Origin: Gnetum montanum
Lineage: Eukaryota > Streptophyta > Gnetopsida > Gnetales > Gnetaceae
DNA: 64,000 nt
Direction: 5' to 3'
Assembly: GCA_015680685.1 (NCBI GenBank)
Contig: MNCI01009030.1
Coordinates: 116,523-180,522, forward strand
Part shown: in pieces, positions 1 through 12,399 of the stretch
Numbering within the stretch: position 1 is the stretch's first letter
Layout of the letters: each line of letters opens with the position of its first letter
Notes under the pieces: generated by a model
What the model saw: only the letters and a program-made list of their open reading frames with translations
Told to the model about the DNA's origin: nothing
Database searches by the model: none
Program-made: the position numbers and the translations under genes

Positions 1-305
1 GTAGCCACAGTTGCACAGTTCAGGGTGTGTACGGCAATTGGGAACGGATGCTGACGCTAGGACTTAGTGCTGTAGTTAGAGTTAGTTTTAGTATCTCAAC
101 CCTTCACCGTTTAGCATAGGAGAAAACCAGAAAATACCAAAAAAATCATATACCTCAGACTTGCTTAACCATACACCGTGACACATACAAGAAAGCCTGG
201 GAAGACAACGATTAATTAACCCCAAGTGTTCCTTGCGGCATTTAGGCATTTAGTCTACAGAGTTCGACCGGATCGCATGTGCTACGCTCGTTTCGTATGG
301 TTGAA
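1..305 (+). repeat. Truncated 3' part of an Athila-type LTR (A/B family)
   Basis: The stretch follows the R/U5 part of the LTRs of elements A and B in the same order: the 'gtgtacggcaattgggaacgg' type block, the tract ending in 'atacctcagacttgcttaacc', the 'gaagacaacgatt' block and 'cgtatggttga'. It lacks the last ~25 bp of the LTR (the conserved GGTACC...CATCA end) and passes into unrelated DNA near 305. The 5' part lies outside the window, so it may be a solo or broken LTR. It sits directly upstream of the first copy of the large duplicated segment. Confidence 0.8.
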
Positions 306-600
306 TGTGTGTGAGCTAGATTAAATGAAACAATAACAATAATTAAATGCAAGTGTGAATGCAAGACTGAAAAAAAGCAATCATTTCATTGCATGTCTCT
401 TCAGTACTTGCTAAAGTCGGTCCAAGGCTTGCTCAAATGCAACTCCATAAGTGGAAAAGTCATTTATGAAGACTTCAACACTACTACTTATTTGCTGTTG
501 AAAGATGCTAAAGATTAAGCATTGAAATGTTGAAGACTCGTGAATATTGTCTTGACCTAATGTTTTGGCACAATTTGGATTTGGTTATAACCACTATAAC
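306..600. repeat. Spacer whose first part recurs at 12,886
   Basis: About 90 bp (306-396) are nearly identical to 12,886-12,977, including 'aattaaatgcaagtgtgaat' and 'gcaatcatttcattgc'. The sequences then diverge. I see no coding potential in the remainder up to the tandem array. The shared block marks the left edge of the duplicated segment in both copies. Confidence 0.6.
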
Positions 601-1690
601 CATCTACAGGATTTGATGAATTCACAAGGTTATCCACCTTTATCATCATAATTTTGGATTGAAGTGGACTTCATGGAAAACAAAAACCACATTCCATACA
701 TTAGAAAAGTAGGGGAGTAAATTTTGGTTTTCGTGTTTTCCCTTTCATAGCAAAATGTCCATTGTACACAGCAACAATATTCTAGGTAGACCCTGATTCA
801 TGATTTAGTCCACACAACATGGGATTTTTGGTGTCATGGTGGAGGTCTACAAGATTTGATGAATTCATAAGGTTATCCACCTGTCCCATCGTAATTTTGG
901 ATTGAAGTGGACTTTATGAAAAATAGATACCATATTCCATACATGAGAAAAGTTGAGGGGAGTAAATTTTGGATTTTGTGTTTTCCTTTCATAGCAAAAC
1001 GTCCATTGTACGTAGCAACAATATTCCATGTGGACCAGGATTTTCAGATTCGTGACTCAGTCCACATAGCATGGGATTTTGGGTGTCATTGTGTAGGTTT
1101 ACAGGATTTGATGAATTCACAAGGTTATTCACCTGTAACATCATAATTTTGGATTGAAGTGGACTTTATGGAAAATAGAAACAATATTCCACACATTGGA
1201 AAAGTTGAGAGGAGTAAATTTTGGTTTCTGTGTTTTCCCTTTCATAAACGTCCATTGTAAACAGCAACAATATTCCACGCGGGCCGGGATTTTCGGAATG
1301 ATGATTCCGTCCACACACATCATGGAATTTTCGGTGTCATGGTTATCCACCTGTACTATCTAAAATATGAAAAATAGAAACCACATTCCACGCATTAGAA
1401 AAGTCGAAGGGAGTAAATTTTGGTTTCTATGTTGTCCTTTTATAGCAAAACGTCCATTGGACGCATCTACTGTATTCCACGCGGACCAGGACTTTCACAT
1501 TCATGATGCGCTCCATACAGAGCGGGATCGGTGTCATGGACCGGGACTTTTGCATTCATGAAGCTGTCCATACAGAGCGGGATCAGTGTCATGGTGTAAG
1601 TCTACAAGATTTGGTGAATTCACAAGGTTATCTGCCTGTACCATCATATTTTCTACTCCAGTTTGAATTCCATTGGTTTTTAGCCGCGTG
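601..1690. repeat. ~243-bp tandem repeat array, copy 1
   Basis: About four and a half head-to-tail units. Landmarks repeat in order: 'gatttgatgaattcacaagg', 'attttggattgaagtggact', 'accacattcca', 'agtaaattttggttt', 'ttccctttcatagcaaaac', 'agcaacaatattcca'. The phrase 'attttggattgaagtggac' starts at 651, 894 and 1146, giving periods of 243 and 252 bp, both multiples of three. A fourth unit is joined by a partial deletion near 1345-1370. Short open frames appear in each unit but all end at a stop just before the next 'FWIEVDF'-like start, so I do not call genes. The same array recurs at 13,251-14,059, 28,109-28,272 and 40,427-40,868. Confidence 0.85.
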
Positions 1691-3896
1691 AGAAAGGATC
1701 GTTCACGGTTAAAACCTGTACGCAGCGTGTGAATCAATGTTAAAGGATTCAATATTTTCTCCAAATCAATATTAAAGTATCTTACTAGTAGTTATTTTTT
1801 TGTTATCCAAAAATTAAATGTATTACATCTCAACTTGCAACTAATGGTAATTTTATTTATTCTCTCTGATATTGGAGAAATTAATTGCAACTTATAATTT
1901 ATCTTACAAATAATAATAATAATATCTTACAAATAATAATAATAATATGCAAATTATAGATGGTACAATTATCATGAAATTTTTGCTCAAATCTAAAATT
2001 TAATTCTAAATTACTTTATAAAATTTCATGATTTAAATTATAATTTTTGTATAAGATTTATGGTGTTTTTTTAATTTAAATTTTTTAAAAAAATTATTGT
2101 AAAATTTAAGGATTTAAATTATGATTTGTATGTGATTTATCATGATTTTTTTAAAAAAAGCTATACATTCTTCCATATAACCCTCGAAATTCTAAATTTA
2201 AAATATTGCTTTATAAAATTTTTTACTATAAAATTTAATTATTTAAATTACAATTTATAGGTCATTTATGGTAATATTTTCCATCTAATTTTTTGAAGAT
2301 TTACTTATGGAAAAATCTAACAATAAAAATGATGATTTATACGGAATTTTTTGTGACTTCTCAAATCCATTTTTTTAAAGAAAGGTGTTTGATTATATAA
2401 TGTAATACCATTTTTCTTCAATTTATGTTCTTATAAAGCACTTTGTATCATGATTTTTTAAAATCCTTGTTAGATTCCCCAATGTGATACCATTTTTCAA
2501 TCTATGTTCTTGTAAAACATGGTTTGCATCTGTTATGTTCACTCTCAATTGGTTCATATTGATATAAAATCTTTCAAGCATGTATACTAATAGCTTTCTA
2601 GTTTACCTACCTATAACCATTGGTCTTTATGTAACCATGATCTTTATATTCCTCTTCCTACTCTATTATTCTTTGGTACTCCAAGCCTTCACTACTATCC
2701 TACTCTATCATTATTTTATACTTCAAACCCTCCACTACCATCCATCTTGAATTTCATCTTATCATTAAGTTGATGTGACTTTAGAACTTGCTTGCTGGTA
2801 ATTACTGAAATCATTAAGCCATCTACCATTCAAAACTATGGTCATCAATGTGGGGGTTTAAGGCCCATTTTATATTCTTCATTCCCTTCCTCTTCACCAT
2901 ATGTAAGACTACTTACTATTATTTTCTAAATCAATTTTCTTGTCTCTTGATTGATCTATAAAACCAACTACTCTATCAATGCTCATGGCCTTTCTAAGCT
3001 AATTTTGTCCTTTGTAACGTGGTTTAGTTATGGATTTGTTGTGTGCTTCATTATTTTGAGTATGGGAGCAAGTTCTAAATCCTTTGGAAGTTGAATTAGA
3101 AGTTCTAAGTCTTTGGGAAGGATTGAAAGTGCTTTAAGTTACCCAAAGAAAAGCTGAAGGTACATGTCATCTTGGATAAGTTCTAAGGATGATGCTAATG
3201 GATTTAGTTGAAGCTATGAACATTCTTAGAAGTTTGCAACCCTTGATGGAGGCCACAGAAACTACAAGACATTATGAGTTTCAGTGATATTTGTTAGCAG
3301 TGATGAGGAAGGTGTATTCCCTATAATCATGGGTGCAAAGGAGGATAGTCCATCAATAGATCAACAATTGCAATAAGATAGTACTTTAGTAATCATTGAA
3401 GAAGAAAAAGAAGAAATTCTTGCTAACCCTATCTTAGGTGAGAAAGTAGACAAATATTGATATATCTTGCTTTGTTGGTAATTTAGATATTAATGCTTTC
3501 CTAGATTAAATTAGATGGAGTCATATTTCAAGTTAGAAGAGAGGGAAAACAAAAAAGAAGAAAATTGTAGTTGCCAACTTAACTGGGCCTGTTGTTACAT
3601 GGTGGGCTGGGTAGATGAAATGAGGGTTAACGTATTTTTTTAAAAAAGATGTGGATATAGTTTGTATAGAAGCTAAAGAGTAAGTTTCTTCCATTGCATT
3701 ACTGCCAAGATTTTTACTTGAAATTGTAAGAGGTGAAATAAAGGAAAAAAAGTATGGTTTCCCATAGAAAATTTTATCAACTATTTATCCATACTGAGGT
3801 GAAAGAGGTAACCAAAGAGGAGTTTCCTAATACATTGGTGGTCTTTGAATGACTATCCAAAACGAGATGACTATGGTAAATCTAGTAAGTATGAAA
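1691..3896 (+). pseudogene. Relic R1, left part: AT-rich leader and decayed Ty3/gypsy gag
   Basis: 1691-2850 is AT-rich with no coding signal and includes an AAT microsatellite at about 1911-1947. From about 3060 a very decayed gypsy gag can be read across frames. Around 3509-3540 a frame encodes the core 'MESYFKLEE' only after a one-base shift, followed at about 3570-3610 by 'VANLTGPVVTWWAG', the typical 'L.G.A..WW' gag signature. The copia-like element inserted at 3897 splits this gag from its C-terminal part at 6996-7200. The whole stretch is repeated at 40,869-43,788. No LTR or primer site for this relic was identified, so family assignment below gypsy is not possible. Confidence 0.55.
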
Positions 3897-4780
3897 TGTT
3901 GGTTCTAGTATAAATTTTGGCAACTCACACTTCATTCACTCTACTTGCCCAAGATGTGGATTTTAGGATAGAGGAAAAGATGAATTCAATAAGCCCAAAT
4001 TTAAAGTGATAGATGGTCATATTTACATATAGAAATACAACTAAAATAAGTGAAAGCATAAAGACAAAGTTCAAACTTCAAGAAAAGTCAAAGATTAAAT
4101 TAAGCAAAATTAACTCTTTTGTAACATAGGGACCAAAGCCATGTAAAGTCTATTTTGAATCATTTTCCATACAAGGTATGATTGAAAGTTTCATTATTTT
4201 CATTTTTGGAAAAAGATTGATGAGCAGATGTAATTAAAGCATGGTTCTATTCTCTCATGTCTCTTAAATTTTCAGTCCAATTTTCCATAAAATAGGTTTG
4301 TTCCATCATATTCTATTATGGCTCCATCATTTGGCTATAAATATGTAGGTAGATCATGTTTGTAAGAGATGACATTGATTGCATTGAGAAAAATTGATGC
4401 TACAACAATAAGATAGATTATATTACGAAATTTTTCACTCTAATAATTTTCATCATCCATCAACAATTTATCATATCCTGCAATTCATTAATCCAAGAAA
4501 CTGAATAATCATGTACTAAGCCACTTTTATGTAATAAATTTTAACCATCAAATCAACTTAGATTAATTCCAAATTTTGCAGGCTTATGGATAGGAGAATG
4601 AGCTTTCAAACAAGCCTAAGATAATTCCAAAACTCATTTGGATTAGGAAGATATTGCAACTACAAAATTTAAAAAAATCACTTTTTCTCAATTAGGCCAC
4701 CTACATCATTGGATAGATCAGATTGGCAAAAATTTGTAAAACAAAAAATTATTTCAAATTTTCTTACATCTTAAAAATCA
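3897..4780 (+). repeat. 5' LTR of the 3897-6995 element
   Basis: 884 bp starting TGTTGGTTCTAGTA and ending TTAAAAATCA. A TATA-like 'gctataaatatg' occurs near 4330. Similar throughout to 6116-6995, sharing 'cttgcccaagatgtgg', 'catagggaccaaagcc' and 'tctattatggctccatcat'. Confidence 0.8.
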
Positions 4781-4803
4781 AAAATTGTATCATAGCAAAG
4801 GAT
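4781..4803 (+). promoter_or_regulatory. Primer binding site, tRNA-iMet type (decayed)
   Basis: Directly behind the LTR end: 'TTGTATCATAGCAAAGG', two changes from the plant copia primer site beginning TGGTATCAGAGC. The paralogue at about 44,670 reads 'TTAGTATTAGAGCAAAGG', and the two copies together point to the same ancestral site. Confidence 0.6.
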
Positions 4804-5269
4804 GAAGTCATGAGAGATTCAAGTAAGAAATTTCCAACATGTTTAATAATTTATGATGATACTCAAAATTTCAAATTATAGCAAACTTTGATATAGGAAC
4901 CATTATATCACAATGATGTTTAGAGGATTGTGGACAAACATAGTGAAATTCCTAAAGCAATGAACCAAAATTTAAGACAAAATTTAAAAAAAAATGAAAA
5001 AAAAAAAGAATTGAAAAAAGGCATTATATGCAATTCAATGTGTAGAAGAATTAGAAATGTAACTTCAAAATTGAAGACTAGCAAGGAAATGTAGCAATTC
5101 ATCCAAGAAAAATATAAAGATAAGGAGGGTACAAATTAATGTGAAGGAAAATTAGAAACTACATAAGGTCAAGAAGAGCAAACTAGAGAAAGAAACTACA
5201 AAAGGTCAAGAGAGGAAACTAGAGAAAACCAAAACAAGAAGTTATAAAACAAACTAGAGCACCATCAAG

Positions 5270-5690
5270 GACACTATTCTTCAAGATAAACAAATGCCAA
5301 CTCATTTTTCTTTCTATCGTCAAAATAAGAGAATCCCTTCAAACTTGTGGCTATTAGAAAGTGGTTATACTAATCATATAGCATCAAGGACATATGACTT
5401 TAATGAACTCAAATTTACAAATAACATTGGCAAAGTTTAGCTTGAAGATGGAAGAAAATTGGAGGTATTAGGAGTTGGAAACACTATCATCAATTTGGAA
5501 CATGGAAATAAATTTGAAATCAATGATGTCTATTATATGTCTGATATTCAAAAATAATTACTATCGATAAGTCAATTAACATATGATGATTATAGTCTAG
5601 TGTTCTAGAAGGACTTTTGCATTATTTTCAATCAAAATAATACAAAAGTACAGTTTGAAAAGCTTCACAATTAGATCTACTACTTAGAGT
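5270..5690 (+). pseudogene. Copia-type retropepsin (protease) remnant
   Basis: One frame reads with few stops through the copia protease pattern: a tryptophan-leading active-site block around 5340 (LESGYTNHI), then 'LEDGRKLEVLGVG', 'INDVYYM' and 'LLSISQLTYDD'. In functional copies the active-site motif is D-S/T-G; here the aspartate reads as glutamate. In-frame stops interrupt it near 5440, 5556 and 5610. The protein would have processed the Gag-Pol polyprotein. The following 400 bp encode a lysine/glutamate-rich, coil-like stretch with stops. No integrase follows, unlike in complete copia elements. Confidence 0.6.
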
Positions 5691-6115
5691 TAGTACCAAG
5701 AATAGAGAAATTAGAAAATATGAAAAATCAAAAGGTACTTTTAAAGAATGAAAATAAGATTGAAGAAATAAAAGACCTAGAACATTGGCTACACAATTTA
5801 TTCAAAGAAGAAAAGCAAGCTGTTACCACCACAAAATCAAAAATGAAAGAATTGAAAGAAGAATAGAAGGAGGTCTACTCAACAAAATTATATTTTACAA
5901 AACCTAAAGAGCCTACCATCATTACTCCAAAATAGTCAAAAGAGGTAGAAGGCAATCTAATACAAGAATCAATCATTGAATCATAGAATCAACAAAGAGA
6001 AGCTTAATTAAGAAAAACTATAATAAAAAACATTGAATAAGTTTCCAACAATATATAAGTTTGACTACTTAAGAATAATCCAAAACAACTCCAAAGTGCA
6101 TCCTAAAAGAGGGAC

Positions 6116-6995
6116 TGTTGGTTCTAGTATGCACTTTGGTAACTTACACTACATTCATTTTACTTGCCCAAGATGTGGATTTCAAGATATACAAAAAAGT
6201 GAATTTAATAAGTATAAATTCAAAGTAATAAAAGGTCATATTTACATATAGAAATGCAACAAAAAGAGGTGAAAGCATGAAGGTAAAGTTTAAACTTTAA
6301 GAAAAGTCAAAGATCAAGTCAATCCAAAATAGCTCTTTTGTAAAATAGGGACCAAAGCCTTGTAAAGTCTATTTGAGATCTTTTGCTATAAAAGATAAGA
6401 TAGGAATTTTTATTATTTATTTAAAGAAAAATATTGATGGGCAAATGTAATTAGAGAATGGCCCCAATCTCTGGTGTCTCTTGAATTTTTAGCCTAATTT
6501 TTTAAAAAATAGCCTTGTTATTCTATTATGGCCCCATCATTTGGCTATAAATATTTGGGCAAATCATGTTTGTAAGAGATGGCATTAATTCTATTGAGGC
6601 AAATTGATGCTAAAATAATAAGATAGATTATGTTATGAAATTTTCTACTATAATAACTTTCATCATTCCTCATCAATTCATTGTATTTACCAATCCATTA
6701 ATTAAAAAAAATTGAACAATCACATTAGGAAACACTCTTGTGTAACAAAGTTCAACCATCAAATTAACTCAAATCAATTCCAAATTTTGGAGGCATATAG
6801 ACTATAGAACGAGCTTTCCAATATGCCTAAGATTAGTCCAAAACTCATATAGAGCACAAAGCTATCACAAATACAAAATTAAAAAAAAATGTTGATTTTC
6901 TCAGTTGGGCCACTCTCACATCATCAATAGATTGGGCTATTAAAAATCTACAAAATAAAAAAGTTCTTTCGAATCTTCTTACATTTAAAAAATCA
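6116..6995 (+). repeat. 3' LTR of the 3897-6995 element
   Basis: 880 bp starting TGTTGGTTCTAGTATGCAC and ending AAAAAATCA, matching 3897-4780 along its length. It is preceded by a purine tract. Divergence from the 5' LTR is visible in almost every line, so the insertion is old. Confidence 0.8.
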
Positions 6996-7041
6996 ACATG
7001 GAGGAGGTATATCAGTTGGCATTGAAAGTAGAGAAAAATTT

Positions 7042-7074
<33 letters not shown>

Positions 7075-8260
7075 GCAAAGTAATTCTAAGTAAGAAAAGG
7101 TAGTTAGGGGGAAGTAGAGTATCCACCAACCATGATAAATCATCACCACATGGTGAAAGAATAAAAGCCCAACAAGAAGAATGCTTTTCACATATCAACT
7201 ATAGAAGAGTTGACTATGGTTTCAATGATGAGAGAGGAGCATATAGTTATGTTAATCATGGTAGTAACAAAAGCAATGCATAAGGCAATTTGTAGTTTTC
7301 TAACTCATGTTATCACTTTAAAGAGATTGACTAAAAATCTATAAATTGTCTAGGAAGGACTAGGGCTTAAACTTATCACACTTCACCACCAACTGCCAAT
7401 CAACTAAATGATGTGGGAAGTTGCTTATGAGTAAAGGCATTAGTGAAGGCTTAATGAAAAGAAGATACAACCACATAGATTTATACATAGATGATGTTAA
7501 AATCTATTCTCATGAAAGTTGCTTCAAAATCAAATTTGGATAAGAGGAGGGGTTTTCTAATAGTTTAGATTAGGTGTAATAATAAAAATAATGCAACTTA
7601 TTGTTGATAATACTACTTTGGATAACCTACTTTCTAGATTTATAGTTGAGGAACTATAGTTATCTATCCATTCATATTCAAAACTATAGATAACTAGTTG
7701 GTTGGATCAAAGTATTAATCATTAAATGATACAATAATATCTTGTTACATTTTGAGTGGGAAATTTTTTTGATTTTTCTTGTTGTGGTATCATTCCCATG
7801 GATTCTTACCATATCATTTTAGTCAAACCATGGCAATATTATCAACATGCCATTATTGATTCATCTTGTAACATTGTCACTATGAGGAAGGATAAATTGA
7901 GTTTTCACTTACATAGTGACAAGTCTAAGGAGATGGTAATCAATCAACCACCATTAATGAAAATGATTTATGTGGTAAAAAGATTAAAGATGGTTCAAAC
8001 TATCAAACACAGGAGGCCTATGCTATTTCAGCGACATTGAGTTCAAATCTGAAAGTTGAATAGACATAGCCATAAGATTAGAAGTAGTTGTTGCAGTTGG
8101 AACATATAACAATAGATGATTACAAGAAGGATTATCACCAAACTTGTTAATGAGATAAGTGGAAGAGTTATTGATGAAAGATAATTATAACAAGGCAATA
8201 GATGTTATTAACCATTAGAGTATGCTAGTTAGTGAGATTATTGTATAGGACTTAAAGGCT
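6996..8260 (+). pseudogene. Relic R1, right part: gypsy gag C-terminus and protease
   Basis: At 6999 a frame begins 'MEEVYQLALKVEK', the conserved helix near the end of gypsy Gag, followed by an A-rich tract (about 7037-7072). From about 7590 a protease can be read: 'LIVDNTTLDNLLSRFIVEEL', then 'TSWLDQS', then from 7756 'IPMDSYHIILVKPWQYYQHA', matching the 'PMD.CHILLGRPWQ' signature of gypsy proteases. Stops and shifts break it. The equivalent in the second segment copy is 46,926-47,417 joined to 63,565-64,000. 8041-8260 shows nothing I recognise; it may be more pol. Confidence 0.6.
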
Positions 8261-8261
8261 A

Positions 8262-11200
8262 AAATTTTGAATTTGTGGAATTTTAAGTGCAATAGAAGGT
8301 GATCTTGATTATTTCCTTTTTCTTAGGAAAGATGTTTCAAAGAAATCTACTAATTCTAGAAAGATATTTTTAGAGTTTAAAGACATCTTTTGATATTGGG
8401 AGAGATGTCTTGAAGATACAAGATGTTTATATAGATGTCTTCTAATTTTTCTTTAAAATTTAGGAGGTTGTAACTTTTTCATTACTCAAAGTTTTGAGTT
8501 ATTCTTGGGCTTGTTGGAAACCTTTTAAAAAGGTCTATCTATCTATAAAATCTCAAATTAATTTTATGTCATTTCATTGGTTAGATAATGCTTGAAAAAA
8601 TGCCTCTTAAAAATAACTCTTAACCTCTTAATATTTATGAATTAATGAGTTCATGAAAGTTGTTCTTTTACTTAATTTGCTTATGTTTTTTCTTTTCCTC
8701 AATTTGATCCTCCTTTTATAAATAGAAGAAATAGCTGTTGTTAGAGTAATTCATACTCCATGAATGTAACTTAAGTTATATTGTTCATATAGTAACAAGT
8801 TGTAAGTCACCTTACTCTTTTGTAAGGTTTATCAATTAACAATTCTTATGAATTTGTAAAGATTTAAAGTTATGTAAAGTAAAAGTAAGTTGCACCATTC
8901 AATATCAAATTAAAGTCTTGTTAGAGTTAGTATACTTGTGAAGAAGCAAATGTTTTAGGTTCATCAATTACTATTTGAAATAACTAATACAACCAAAAGA
9001 TCATGAAATTTAAAGAACAAAATTAAAGATATACATTTTGTAACTTTAAGATTCATTGATTATTATGAAGTTCCAAAGAATTATCTGATCTATTTTAACC
9101 ATAACGTATCTATTTCCCTTCATATGATCCTTATGTAGTACAATTTATCAACCTCCTCCTTATAGAAATGGATTTGGACCATAATATACCTTTTGGAAAC
9201 AAGTTTGCCTTGCCCATTCAATTTAAATTATGGAATTTTAAAGGGTATTTAAGGCTAGAATAAATTACATCCACCCATCAAATACTAATATTTGATTTTC
9301 TATAAAAGGAAATTTTGGACTTTTAAGTCCAATTTACATCATTTTCAACCCTTTTTAATAAGAAAGCATAAAAAACCACCTTAAGATTTTTTGCTTATAA
9401 TGAGAAAAATCATTAGTGCACTTTTTATGCATCCTACTCTTCGACATTCCCTTGTTGAAAGGTTAATGGGAAGTATGATTGTCATTTGTCTTCATACTTC
9501 AACTAATTTCCAATCTTCTTGGTAATCATCTTAATGTTACAAATCCTCCTTTGTACTTATGGTGGGCAATTTCTTCATGCTTTATGAATTTTTTTAAAGC
9601 AACCCTCCTTTTAACATTATGAGGGTATTTTCTTGTTGATTGATTTTTTTTTTGTTAAAACTCTCCTTTATGCATTTTGTAACTAATTCTTCACGCTTCA
9701 TGAATTTTTAAGAGTCCTTGCTTTTGTCATCATGGAGGTATTTTCTTTATGTTGCATGAATTTTTTGATAGACCCTCGATTAGGTATTCAAGTTCTTGAT
9801 TGTGGGAATTCTTCATCATCAAGATTATTTTCAACATTATATCATGAAATTAATCATCATCAAGATTGTTTTCAACCTTGGTTCATCAAAATTTTCATCA
9901 TCAAGATTGTTTCCAACTTTAACTCATCCAATTCTTTAATTGATCGCGTGAACTGAAATTGGTGATTTGGTACCACTTTGTTAGATTTTGAATACCACGG
10001 AAGCTAATATTAATTTGTTTCTTGCTTTTAGGAAATATGACTTTTAATTCAAAGATGTCTATTAATTCTAAGAAGACATGTTTAGGTATTAAGAGAGACA
10101 TCTTAAAGATGCAAGACATCTATATAGGCATTTTTTTTATTTTTCTTCAAAATTTAGAAGATTCTAACTTCTTCATTACTAAGAATTTGAGGCTGATTTT
10201 AGGCTTGTTGAAAAGCTCTTTAAAAAGACCTATTCTCTGTAAAATTTCAAATCAATTGGATGCCATATCACTAGTCATATATAATTTGGAAAAATACTTC
10301 TTAAAATTGACTCCATCTTTTTAATGTTGATAAATTAATGAGTTGATGAGAGATGTAATAAAATTGATGAGAAGATAATGAATCTGTTGATGGTGAGCGA
10401 TGATGAGAATGTTGACGTGAATAAAGTAGAGAGAATAATGAGAGTTATGAGATAGCAGGTAAAAAGAATTGATGTGAGTTGATGAGAATTGATTATCTAA
10501 TTTATTAATTTTCAAAAATTTTAAAATACATAAATAAGCTAATTGTTTCTCATCAAAGAAACCATCCAATACTTCATTCATCAAAACTTCCCTCTATTGA
10601 TTTCAATATTGTTCCTCATACAAATGGAAGAAATGACCTCTTATATAAATCGAATGGGAACATAATACATCTTTTAGGGATAAGTTTGCCTTATTTATTC
10701 ATTTCAAAATATGAAATTTTAAAAGGTATTTGGGACTAAAATCATTTACTTTTTCTCATCAAATAATAATATTTGATTTTTTGTTAAAATAAACTTTTGA
10801 ACTTCCTAGTCCAGTTTAGATCATTTTTTTGAAAGAAAACATAAAAAAATCATCATAAGGTTTTTCCTTAAAATGAACAAAAATCATCAATGCACTTTCC
10901 ATGCATTTTACTTTCCAATAATCCCTTGCTTAGGGGGTAATGGGAATGTAATCATCATTAATCTTCATGCTTTAACCAATATTCAATCTTGTTAGTCATC
11001 TTGATGTTACAAATGTTTCATTATGCATATTGAAGGTAATTTCTTAATGCTTCATGAATTTTTGAAAAGATCCTTTTTTTTTGATATTATGGAAGTATAT
11101 TTTGCATGTTCAATAAATGTTTTTGAAAAATATTCCTTTATATATTTTGGAGGTAATTCTCAATGATTTATGAATTTTTAATAGTCCCTTCTTTTATTAT

Positions 11201-12335
11201 TATCTTTATCATGTTGCATGAATTATTTAATATACCCACTTTTATGCATATAAGAGGTACTTGCTTCATTATTATTGGAATTCTTCATCATTAAGAATGT
11301 TTTCAACCTTGGTTTATCAAATTATTTATTATCAAGATTGTTTCCAACCTTGATTCATCAAATTCTTTAATTATTTGGTCCCAATTTAAAATTGGTATTC
11401 CAATACCACTTTGTTGGATTTTAAGTATAACAAAAGTTAATCTTGATTATTTGCTTGCTCTTTAGAAAGATGTCTACTAATTTTGGAAAGATATCTTCAA
11501 AGTTGAAATATATCTTTTGATATCAAGATAGACTTGTTGTAGACATCTTGTAGATGCAAGATTTCTATATAGACATTTTTGATTTTTTTACAAATTTTGA
11601 GAGGCTATAACTTTTTCATTACTAGGCATTTTGACTTGACCTTTGGCTTGTTGGAAAGCTCTTGAAAGGTTCTATCTATTTATAAAATTTTAAATTAATT
11701 GGATGTCATTTCATTGGTTAACGTTGGCTTGAAAAGGTACCTCTTAAAAGTGACTCTTCACCCTCTTAATATTGACAAATTAATGAGTTCATGAGATATT
11801 TTAGGAAACTAATGAGAGGATAATGAGAGAATGAAACTAATGATGGTGAGTGGTAATGAGAATGTTGATATGAGTAGAGAGTAGAGAGAATCATGAGAGT
11901 TATGATAGAGAATGGTAAGAAGAAGCTATGAGAATGATGACAATTGATTATTTAATTTGTAGACTTTAGAAAATTTCTAGAATTCATCAAATCATTTAAT
12001 TGTTCATTTAATACTTCATTCATCAAAACTTGATTGCATTGGTTTCATCATTGTTCCTCCTTTTCTTTATTTTGTTCTTTCTTATATATATGGATTGGGC
12101 TATAACACATCTTTCTGGGATAGTTTGCCTAACCATTCATTTTAAAAATATATACTTTAAAAAGATATTTAGGCCAAAATCAATTACATCCACCCATCAA
12201 ATATCAACATTTGATTTTTTTAAATAAAAGAAGCTTTTCACTAAAAATCATAAAAAATTGCTATAAGGTTTCTGCCTTCATATGATAAAAAAATCATTCA
12301 TGCATTTTGCTTGTATGCACTATTTTGTACCCTTC
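8262..12335. repeat. Tandem repeat of a ~1.43-kb unit, about 2.7 copies
   Basis: Three head-to-tail units begin at about 8262, 9983 and 11,413. The clearest boundary is 'ttgttagattttgaata' / 'ttgttggattttaagta'; units 2 and 3 are 1430 bp apart. Landmarks repeat in order: 'gatgcaagacatctatatag', 'cttcattact', 'ggcttgttggaaagctctt', 'gataaattaatgagttgatg', 'aaggtatttgggac', 'catcaatgcactttccatgc', 'cttcatgcttt'. Unit 1 differs over about 8650-9150 (an extra or replaced ~300-500 bp with 'ttttataaatagaag'). Unit 3 is cut short. Within units there are ~75-bp sub-repeats around 'catgaattttt' (9540-9780, 11,000-11,270). No protein domain was found. Confidence 0.7.
9818..9935. repeat. Short internal repeat 'tcatcaagattgtttccaac'
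   Basis: A ~40-bp motif combining 'atcatcaagattgtttc' and 'aactttaactcatc' is repeated about three times, and again at 11,281-11,365 in the next 1.43-kb unit. Confidence 0.6.
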
Positions 12336-12399
12336 TTTCTAATAGAATTATGCTAACGATCCAAATTTGGTGGATATCTAGATACTATTGAAAGCCAAT

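Larger units (their letters stand above)
3897..6995 (+). mobile_element. Short non-autonomous copia-like LTR element retaining only a protease region
   Basis: A 3.1-kb element with two ~880-bp LTRs and only 1.33 kb of internal DNA. LTRs begin TGTT and end AATCA. Behind the 5' LTR lies a decayed tRNA-iMet type primer site, and a purine-rich tract 'cctaaaagagggac' precedes the 3' LTR. The internal part holds a copia protease-like segment and a lysine/glutamate-rich stretch; no integrase, RT or RNase H is present. It is inserted in the gag of relic R1. I found no clear target-site duplication (flanks 'tgaaa' and 'acatg'). The paralogous copy at 43,788-46,925 lies at the same site, so the insertion predates the segmental duplication. 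Confidence 0.75.

Noticed and set aside
601-1690. CRISPR-like array
   Set aside because: Units are ~243 bp with no short identical repeat and unique spacer structure, in a plant nuclear context; it is an ordinary diverged tandem repeat.
3892-7000. Target-site duplication for the copia-like element at 3897-6995
   Set aside because: Flanks 'tgaaa' and 'acatg' do not match in either segment copy; I could not support a duplication.
6845-7198. Open frame of 117 codons on the minus strand as a gene
   Set aside because: It runs through an A-rich tract read as poly-phenylalanine and lies antisense to the gypsy gag C-terminus; no domain or conservation of the frame in R2.
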